Both the position numbers and the translations under genes were made by a program. A stretch of 16,823 nt of DNA, from the NCBI GenBank assembly GCA_025997135.1, contig BNUE01000028.1:1-16823 (forward strand), given 5' to 3'. This stretch comes from a candidate division SR1 bacterium (GTDB lineage: Bacteria; Patescibacteriota; Gracilibacteria; Absconditabacterales; Absconditicoccaceae). Shown here in pieces: positions 7,357 through 16,823 of the stretch (its first letter is position 1; each line of letters starts with the position of its first letter). The notes under the pieces were generated by a model. It was not told where the DNA came from. It saw only the letters and a program-made list of their open reading frames with translations, and searched no databases.

Positions 7357-7372
7357 TTGGGGGTTCCCCCAA
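7357..7372. repeat. GC-rich inverted repeat
   Basis: TTGGGGG and CCCCCAA are separated by only two bases and followed by A rather than T on the plus strand. It is therefore not a normal terminator for the upstream genes. Confidence 0.6.
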
Positions 7373-7382
7373 AAAAACCACC

Positions 7383-7423
7383 AAGCTTCATTTCTTTATA
7401 CTATTTAGAATGAAGCTTTTTTT
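7383..7423 (+). terminator. Intrinsic terminator of the 6200-7327 unit
   Basis: AAGCTTCATT (7383-7392) and AATGAAGCTT (7409-7418) form a perfect 10-bp stem with a 16-nt loop, followed by a T run to 7423. Confidence 0.85.
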
Positions 7424-7456
7424 ATTAAACCACCTTCGCTTCGCTCGGTGAAAGTT

Positions 7457-7489
7457 AGGGGGCTTCGCCCCCTCCCCCCTATTTTTTTT
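7457..7489 (+). terminator. Second, GC-rich terminator-like hairpin
   Basis: AGGGGGC-ttc-GCCCCCT (7457-7473) is a 7-bp stem. A second C run (7474-7479) offers an alternative pairing that ends directly before a run of eight T (7482-7489). It may be a back-up terminator that insulates the small RNA promoter downstream. Confidence 0.55.
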
Positions 7490-7561
7490 ACAAGAAGAAA
7501 CAGTAATAGCCCTAAAAATACCCTATTTCACAAATCCGCTTCGCACTGCGGAAAAAATCTA

Positions 7562-7589
7562 TTGACTTTTGGAAAGTTTCGAGTATAAT
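7562..7589 (+). promoter_or_regulatory. Sigma70 promoter of the small RNA
   Basis: TTGACT (7562-7567), a 16-bp spacer and TATAAT (7584-7589). The sequence just upstream (CTGCGGAAAA, then ATCTATTGACTTTT) is nearly identical to that of the promoter at 13576. Confidence 0.85.
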
Positions 7590-7596
7590 AAGGGAT

Positions 7597-7723
7597 ATAG
7601 ATAACTTTCACAAAACAATCATAAGTAGATAATTCTCATACACTTACTTTGTTGCCATATTAATGAAATACCTATTTTGTGAAAGTTGCCCTCTCTTGAT
7701 ATTTTCAATGGGAGGGATTTTTT
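7597..7723 (+). ncRNA. Candidate small RNA with 13-bp closing stem
   Basis: About 127 nt lie between a consensus promoter and an intrinsic terminator, with no open reading frame that looks real. AACTTTCACAAAA (7603-7615) and TTTTGTGAAAGTT (7675-7687) are perfect reverse complements, close to the predicted 5' end and directly before the terminator. They enclose 59 nt that are mostly AU-rich, with a possible inner stem AAGTA/TACTT (7623-7627 with 7645-7649). The terminator stem (7689-7716) and T run (7717-7723) overlap the stop codon of the convergent dnaG. I do not recognise the family. It lacks the SRP RNA, tmRNA and RNase P signatures. A long closing stem with an open interior is broadly like 6S RNA, but shorter. 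Confidence 0.7.
7689..7723 (+). terminator. Intrinsic terminator of the small RNA
   Basis: CCCTC (7689-7693) pairs with GAGGG (7712-7716). The stem extends inward through U-G and C-G pairs to TTGA/TCAA (7696-7699 with 7705-7708) with one bulged base. A T run follows directly. It overlaps the dnaG stop. Confidence 0.85.
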
Positions 7724-9506
7724 ATCTTTTCCCGATCAGAACTCTCAATTTATTTAGTTCATCCTTTTCTAGTGTGTTCAAATGCGAGGATTTTTGTGCT
7801 TGCTTGAGATAATCCATCAATGGTGAGGGCTGACCTGGGTTCGTAGGAGTTATCGTCTTTTGGATGATCAGCTTTTTTGTCTTTTCATCATCAATATTCC
7901 CAAATTCTTTTTCTCGCCGAAGATGGAATTCCTGCATTTTGTCCTCATTTTCAACATGTCCAAGCTCTGAGTCAGGAATTGCCTTCACGATTAGAGAAGC
8001 GAAGTCAGTCAACGCCTGTACAAATTCAGCTTCTGAGGGTAAAGTTCTCGCCAAAAAGCTCTCTCACTCAGTTTCTAGGAAAAGAGAAATAAAAAGCTGA
8101 TTTCTATCCAGCTGAAAAGGCTCTTTTTGGTGCGTTTGCTCAGACTGCTGTGATAGCTGACGAAGGAGAAATTTTCATTCACCTGCTTTAAATTTTTTGA
8201 ACTGTGCATCTAATATCTCAGGTGCATAGCCTAGTTTCTCTGCCAGCATAACCTTGTAATGCTCCTGAATCGTCAAATTATTCACTGACAAAATTAGTTC
8301 AAACATTGCATTGATCAGCTTTTGTTTGTCTACTGGAGAGGTCATATCTCAGGCTGAACGCAAGCGATTGAACATCACTAAAAATCAATCTAATGAATTG
8401 TCCAATGCTGTCTGAAAAATCGCCTTTCCATCAGGTAAATTAGCCACATCATCCACATCTTTTATCGTTATATCTCAGATAGTCGAAGGTAAAGTGATAA
8501 TTTTGGGGAAAAAGTCCTGATTGTAGCATAGTTTCAATGCACGGAAAGTCGCCTGTCTACCTGCTTCGTCATTGTCAAAGAGTAGATATAGAGATTCTAT
8601 GTGTCTTTTTAATAATTTAATATGCTCATCGCTCAGTGCTGTTCCACTCGATGCAACACCGATCGGAAAACCAATCCTAGCCAGTCAAATCACGTCCATC
8701 TGTCCCTCTACGATAATTATTTTTTTAAATTCGGTCAAATAAGGCTTCGCATGGGATAAACCGTAAAGAATTTTAGATTTATTGAATATTTTGTGCTCAG
8801 AACTATTGAGATATTTCGGCTGATCTGCGGGATTTAGTACTCTGGCTGTGAAACCAACCACGTTTTTCATCATATCATATATCGGAAAAGTAATCCTATT
8901 TCTAAAAAAGGAAAACAAATCTGAATTATTTGCACTTTTTTTACCCAAACTCGCCTGCATCAGATCATCATCAGTGAAACCTTTACTCCTGAGAAATTGT
9001 AGTAATTCATAACTCTTGTCTGGAGCAAATCCGATGCCGAAATCTGTAATTATCTGGTCAGTCAGCTTTCTTTTTTCTATGAGATATTGCAAGGCATCAG
9101 ATGAAGATTGCAAATTTTGTACGAAAAATTCCTGTGCGAGCTTGTGAAGTCTCTTAAGTTTCTCTTTTTCATCCTGATGATGCTGATAATATTCAGGTGA
9201 AGTGTTTTTTTGGAAGGATGAAACGTCAATGTGCTCCTGCTCTGCGAGAAATTTTACAGCATCTCGAAAGTCAATTTTCTCACTTTCCTGAATAAAACTA
9301 AATACATTTCATCAGACCCCACATCCAAAGCATTTAAAAATCTGTTTTGTCTGAGAAACCATAAATGAAGGCGTTTTTTCATGATGAAAAGGGCAACAAC
9401 CAGAAAAATTACTCCCCGATCTCTTGAGCGGAACATATCTACCGATCACGTCAACAATGTCCACGCGACCTAACACTTCGTCAATTAGTGAATTTTCTCT
9501 TGCCAT
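7722..9506 (-). CDS. dnaG: DNA primase
   Basis: 594 residues, ATG 9506 to TAA (7724-7722), with seven TGA codons read as Gly. DnaG makes the RNA primers for replication and works with the replicative helicase. The N-terminal CHC2 zinc finger is complete (CPFH 38-41, CFGC 59-62, in the setting HHEKTPSF and GCGVGNVFSF). The catalytic core follows (about 110-250, with IGFAPD and the FFRNRITFPIYD region). The TOPRIM domain has EGQMDVI (267-273, the metal-binding Glu) and LFDNDEAGR (Asp311 and Asp313). The C-terminal part (about 430-594) is helical and poorly conserved, as expected for the helicase-binding domain. The length is normal. The ATG lies 7 bases from a -10 box with no room for a leader. 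The gene is divergent from rpoC. Confidence 0.97.
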
Positions 9507-9513
9507 CAGATTT

Positions 9514-9542
9514 ATTTTATAGATTTATCACTCCCCTTTCAA
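9514..9542 (-). promoter_or_regulatory. Promoter of dnaG
   Basis: On the minus strand, TTGAAA (9542-9537), a 17-bp spacer and TAAAAT (9519-9514). Predicted transcription start is at or next to ATG 9506. The -35 lies within the inverted repeat at 9532-9547. Confidence 0.65.
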
Positions 9543-9547
9543 GGGGA
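9532..9547. repeat. Inverted repeat between the dnaG and rpoC promoters
   Basis: TCCCCTT (9532-9538) and AAGGGGA (9541-9547) flank two bases. The repeat covers the dnaG -35 box and ends 9 bp before the rpoC -35 box, so a protein bound here could affect both genes. An operator is inferred, not shown. Confidence 0.5.
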
Positions 9548-9556
9548 AATTTTCTC

Positions 9557-9584
9557 TTGATTTCCTACTTGAAAAATGTATCAT
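9557..9584 (+). promoter_or_regulatory. Promoter of rpoC
   Basis: TTGATT (9557-9562), a 16-bp spacer and TATCAT (9579-9584). It gives a leader of about 83 nt before ATG 9674. Confidence 0.65.
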
Positions 9585-9617
9585 CTCTTCTTAGTTAAGA
9601 TAACTTTGCATCAGGAA

Positions 9618-9640
9618 ACAGGCTTTTCGCCGTCTTTTTT
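9618..9640 (+). terminator. Possible attenuator in the rpoC leader
   Basis: A short hairpin, AC(a)GGC-ttttc-GCCGT (9618-9633), is followed by CT and six T (9635-9640), about 30 nt before the rpoC ATG. The stem is only five pairs with a bulge, so premature termination is possible but weakly supported. Confidence 0.3.
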
Positions 9641-9673
9641 CTGCTTTTTATCTCATATAAATCAAAATTTTTA

Positions 9674-13546
<3,873 letters not shown>

Positions 13547-13575
13547 AAACTGGATAATTCTGCGGAAAATATCTA

Positions 13576-13603
13576 TTGACTTTTTACCAAAAATGAGTAT
13601 AAT
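13576..13603 (+). promoter_or_regulatory. Consensus promoter leading straight into a terminator
   Basis: TTGACT (13576-13581), a 16-bp spacer and TATAAT (13598-13603). It lies between the convergent rpoC and DUF1846 genes, with no gene downstream on this strand. A terminator starts at 13611, so any transcript would be about 35 nt. The sequence matches the promoter regions at 7562 and 3693 closely. Confidence 0.75.
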
Positions 13604-13610
13604 AAAGAAT

Positions 13611-13643
13611 AAAAAAATTGCTGGCTAGTACCGCAATTTTTTT
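13611..13643. terminator. Bidirectional intrinsic terminator
   Basis: AAAAAAATTGC (13611-13621) and GCAATTTTTTT (13633-13643) form an 11-bp stem, extended by GG/CC inside the loop. The A and T runs allow termination in both directions, serving rpoC and the convergent DUF1846 gene, whose stop codon lies in the right arm. Confidence 0.85.
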
Positions 13644-14595
13644 ATTTTCAGAATAATTGTACTATCTTTTCTTCTAATTTACTTTTGTCGAAATAATCAG
13701 CATTCAACTGTCATATCAGATAGTCCTGTGTAGATGATGGGATAGGTTTCTTGAGTGCTAAAAATGCTTTTTGGATAAAATGATGCTTCTCCAGTCATCT
13801 ATCATATAGATCTGTGATATTTAATGTCGTATCGAAGTCCTGACCCTCAATTTCTTGTAAATATTGCTTTCTAGCTAAGATATTGAGAGGATGTTCTTTA
13901 TCTAGCGAATAATTAGGTAGAACCTCTAATTTCGCATAATTTGCATTTATATCTAGCTCCTGATCTAGATAAATCTGAGCTATCGCTGTAGCAAGTTTTC
14001 CACATTCTGGAGTCAATCCTGCAATGACAATCAGCTTTTTATTTGTCGGTATATGATCATCATTACCAAATCCATCTTCAGAGATTACCTGCTGAATATC
14101 GTAAGAATAAGCCTTAATTTTGTATTTTTCTCGTACACGATAACCTAATTTCTGGAATTTCTGCTCAAAACTGAAAACTTTATCATACATTTTTTCGATG
14201 TCTATCAAATTTATTACAAGATGTGGCTTTAAACCATACTTATTTTCGATTCTTTTGATATATAATTCTAAAAACTCAATAAATACCCTCCCTTCAGTAT
14301 CAAATACTCTATTATCAATTATATCCTGGGCTTTTATCGTCAAAAATATCTCCATCTCATATTTAAAGGGAGCAAAAATCATTTTGTATGTATCTGGCTT
14401 AAAGTCTGGTATAATACTGGTCAAAGATGACTGATCAATAAGATCGCCTGTCAATTCTAGATAAAGCTTATCACAGGCTTCTAATTTAGTTCTTATTTGT
14501 CATCCCACTCACTGCACATATTTAGATAAATCAAAGTGTGTTGTACTCATCGGGAGTTGTTCACGATTAAGAGAATAAAAGCTGAACATAAACAT
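13642..14595 (-). CDS. DUF1846 family protein, short at the C-terminus
   Basis: 317 residues from ATG 14595 (other in-frame starts at 14589 and 14550) to TAA (13644-13642), with TGA as Gly. Family features in order are FDLSKYVQ, KLYLELTGDL (matching KLYLEFGGKL) and a DTYKMIFAPFKYEMEI block. VISEDGFGNDDHIPTNKKL follows (matching VSEEGFGKNDYI), then GLTPECGKLATAIAQIY, NANYAKLEVLPNYSLDKEHP and LNILARKQYL. The CGKLATAI motif matches the GSGKMATCL loop of DUF1846, a proposed nucleotide-binding site in which the usual Gly-Ser before Gly-Lys is Glu-Cys. DUF1846 proteins are normally about 490-500 aa, so this one keeps the N-terminal part and loses most of the C-terminal domain. The function of the family is not established. 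It lies downstream of rel, and its own promoter predicts a leaderless transcript from 14595. Confidence 0.88.
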
Positions 14596-14601
14596 CTCTT
14601 A

Positions 14602-14630
14602 ATTGTATCCTAAACGTTGTGAATTGTCAA
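14602..14630 (-). promoter_or_regulatory. Promoter of the DUF1846 gene
   Basis: On the minus strand, TTGACA (14630-14625), a 17-bp spacer and TACAAT (14607-14602). The -10 box ends 6 bases before ATG 14595. It sits in the 51-bp gap after rel, so the gene could be transcribed both alone and by read-through from rel. Confidence 0.7.
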
Positions 14631-14646
14631 ATTTTTGTGGGTTTAT

Positions 14647-16647
14647 CTATGATAATGCTTTTTCAATAATTTCAATTGTAGAAGATTGGCTAGTCAAAGA
14701 GGAAAAGAAGTATCAGAGTTTACTAGGTGAAGATACCTCTCACTGTATTTTGACATGCTTTTTTACATCAGATCATTCGATGACTTCTAGTTTGATAACT
14801 GGTATTGAGGCTGCAGAAAAAAGGGAAATAAGCTGTAAAATAGACATTTGCTGAGGATTGAAAGCAAGAGTAATATTGAGTGAATAAATATTGACTTTTT
14901 GGTCAGACCGATGAGCCTCTAGGAGCGATTTATATGCAATTTTTCTGAGAGTTTTGCAGTTAATTGTATGAATTTTTAGCTCTTCCTTTCAGCTCTGAGC
15001 GATTATTTTTTCACCAAATTCTGGATGACATTCCTTGCAAAATCCATACTGTAGAAAGACATTACTATCTACATCAACGATCGCAGTGCCGACGTGGGTA
15101 TCGCTGATATTTTGATTGAGGTGATAGAGTTTATCCTGAGCTTTTATGAATTTCATCAGTTTGTACCTAGCTGATGGCGTATGTAAATATTCCATCCAGT
15201 ATCTCATGGCTGTATTTTTTGACCTATCGACATTGATTTGGACTATGTCTCATGTTTTGAGGATGTAAGATAGAGGTCTAACCTGATTATTTACTGTTGC
15301 ACTTCTAAATTTTAGCCCTAACTCCTCATGAATATTGAATGCAAAATCCAAAACACTAGATCCTGAGGGTAATTCTTTTAGGTCGCCTTTTGGAGTATAG
15401 ACAAAAATTGATTTGTCCAGTATCTCAACCTGCAAAATTTTACTAAACTGATCTTTACTGCTCGCAAGAGAATAATCAGAAACTAATTGTTTTAACTTTT
15501 CAATCCATTCAGTCTGAGTAAAAGGAACCTCTACTGAGGCGTTATTTTCAGAGTAAGCGTAATGGGCAGCCACACCGTGTTCTGCGATAGAATCCATAAT
15601 TTTTGTTCTGATTTGTATTTCTACTGGGAAACGAAACATACCTAAAATAGTGGTATGAATTGACTTATATCCATTAAACTTTGGAACTGCGATATAATCT
15701 TTGATTTTTTTGATCAGAGGAGTATAATATTTGTGGATGATACCTAGTATTCTATAACAATCTGACACAGATCATGCTACAATTCTAAAGGCTAATAGAT
15801 CCATAATCATAGCTACGTCATCTGTGTGATATTTTTTTTCCATTTTTTCATAAATTCTAAAAGGGCTTTTGATCCTACCAGAGATGGTAAAATCGGAAAG
15901 TCACTCTTTTTTTAGTATAGAATATAGGTTTTTTGTGCCATTATTTATGATTTTCTCCTCATTTCAGAAATATTTCCTGATATATTCCATAATTTGTGCA
16001 AATTTATCAGGATTTATCGCCTTGAAAGAGCCATTTTCGAGATAGAGCTGGTAAGTATAGAGTCATAGTCTATTGGCTAATGAAGCATAAATTTTGATCG
16101 TTTCTTTGGCAATTCTCAGCTTTTTTTCCTGAGTTGGATGATATTGTAGTGTCTGGATATTGTGTATGCGATCTGCGAACTTTACGAAAATCACTCTCAA
16201 ATCTTTTGCCATCGCGAGAAAGGTCTTTTTTAGAGTTTCCAGCGAACGATCCTCTCAGTTATATCTAATCTTGGACACTTTTGCTAATCATTCACATATA
16301 TCTGCTACCTCTCAGCCAAATTTCTCACTAATATCTGCATAAGTATAGTCCGTATCTTCGATAACATCGTGCAATAAACATGCCTGAATGGATACTACAT
16401 CTGGATTTATCTCCATCAAAAACTGTGTAGCCCTGAGCGGATGAACGATATATGGCTCTCCAGACTGCCTAATTACTCATAAATGAGCTAATTTCGTAAA
16501 TTCATAAGTTTCACGTATCGTCTCTAAATCTTTTGGAGTCAAATATTTGCTGGCATGTGACAAAATATCATCCAAGATCGGCAATGGATCCTCGAGAAAA
16601 CACGGTTTATAATCAAAAAATGATTGAAAAGTTCTAAAATTTTCCAT
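14647..16647 (-). CDS. rel: Bifunctional-type (p)ppGpp synthetase/hydrolase (Rel)
   Basis: 666 residues, ATG 16647 to TAG (14649-14647), with about a dozen TGA codons read as Gly. Rel makes (p)ppGpp from ATP and GTP/GDP and degrades it. The HD hydrolase domain has HPLRAT (69-74), the catalytic HDVIED (93-98) and VKFADRIHNIQTL, so the hydrolase looks intact. The synthetase domain has GRIKSPFRIYEKM, MDLLAFRIV, the FNGYKSIHTT block and EIQIRT (343-348) followed by AEHGVAAHYAY. The TGS domain is about 404-466 (IFVYTPKGDLKELPSGSSVLDFAF). A Cys-containing domain follows (CKECHP, 537-542), then a C-terminal ACT-like segment. The length is slightly under the usual 720-750. An ATG at 16713 is possible, but the -10 box at 16654-16659 favours 16647 and a leaderless message. 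Confidence 0.97.
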
Positions 16648-16653
16648 AAATAA

Positions 16654-16681
16654 AGAATAGAAAAAAAAAGCTGATTTGCAA
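16654..16681 (-). promoter_or_regulatory. Promoter of rel
   Basis: On the minus strand, TTGCAA (16681-16676), a 16-bp spacer with a long T run, and TATTCT (16659-16654), ending 6 bases before ATG 16647. Both boxes are moderate matches. The position agrees with the other leaderless units. Confidence 0.5.
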
Positions 16682-16810
16682 GGAAAAATTATGTGCGAAA
16701 AATTATAATTCAAAATGCACCACCAATCAGTAAGATAGAAATGTTACGTTTTATATCTTTACTTTCATAGGTGATGCCACACAATACTACACAAAAGAAC
16801 CACTTAAATC

Positions 16811-16820
16811 AAGAGGAAAG
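16811..16820 (+). promoter_or_regulatory. Possible ribosome binding site of a gene beyond the window
   Basis: AAGAGGAAAG at the right edge resembles a Shine-Dalgarno sequence for a plus-strand gene starting just outside. No start codon is visible. The rest of 16682-16810 holds no gene or clear signal that I can see. Confidence 0.25.
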
Positions 16821-16823
16821 ACA

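Noticed and set aside
7357..7372. GGGGG/CCCCC inverted repeat as terminator for the 6890-7327 gene
   Set aside because: It has a 2-nt loop and is followed by A instead of T on that strand. The 7383-7423 hairpin is the proper terminator.
7663..7860. Plus-strand ORF starting inside the small RNA
   Set aside because: It runs antisense into dnaG past a strong terminator and has no coding character.
14603..14854. Plus-strand ORF of 83 codons
   Set aside because: It lies antisense to the C-terminal end of rel and over the DUF1846 promoter, with no promoter, Shine-Dalgarno or recognisable protein.

Overview
This window comes from a bacterium that reads UGA as glycine (genetic code 25), the code of the candidate phyla Absconditabacteria (SR1) and Gracilibacteria (BD1-5). 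The evidence is internal. Under the standard code rpoC, dnaG, murB and rel each break into many pieces, but every break is a TGA in an otherwise open frame. Many of those TGAs fall on invariant glycines: the RNA polymerase active-site motif DFDGD, the MurB motifs GGGAN and IGAYG, and PGDR of the RNHCP domain. All genes below are called with TGA = Gly and only TAA/TAG as stops. The DNA is AT-rich, with small GC-rich palindromes between genes.

Layout. 1-2238 (+): two adjacent genes for membrane-anchored, pilus-assembly-like proteins, the first cut by the window edge. 2240-2977 (-): a short, degenerate PriA-like protein. 3136-3639 (-): an unknown 167-aa protein. 3707-4015 (-): an RNHCP zinc protein preceded by a structured RNA or leader. 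4296-4946 (+): a secreted coiled-coil protein. 4964-6064 (-): MurB carrying a palindrome and tandem-repeat insertion. 6200-7327 (+): two orphan hydrophilic proteins. 7328-7721: an intergenic region with terminators and a candidate small RNA that has its own promoter, a 13-bp closing stem and a terminator. 7722-9506 (-): DNA primase. 9674-13546 (+): RNA polymerase beta' subunit, divergent from dnaG and with no rpoB next to it. 13547-13641: a consensus promoter that runs straight into a terminator. 13642-14595 (-): a C-terminally short DUF1846 protein. 14647-16647 (-): a complete bifunctional-type Rel (p)ppGpp enzyme.

The named genes are core functions (replication priming, transcription, peptidoglycan precursor synthesis, stringent response), mixed with lineage-specific proteins of unknown role. 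The regulatory sequences are very regular. Twelve sigma70-type promoters can be read, ten of them with a 16-bp spacer. For five genes (priA-like, murB, dnaG, DUF1846, rel) the -10 box ends 6-7 bases before the ATG, so leaderless mRNAs are predicted. Only two genes show a clear Shine-Dalgarno sequence.

The strongest candidates for something undescribed are the small RNA at 7597-7723, the structured RNA at 4022-4167, the in-frame palindromic insertion in murB, the ATPase-dead PriA remnant, and the leaderless-promoter architecture.
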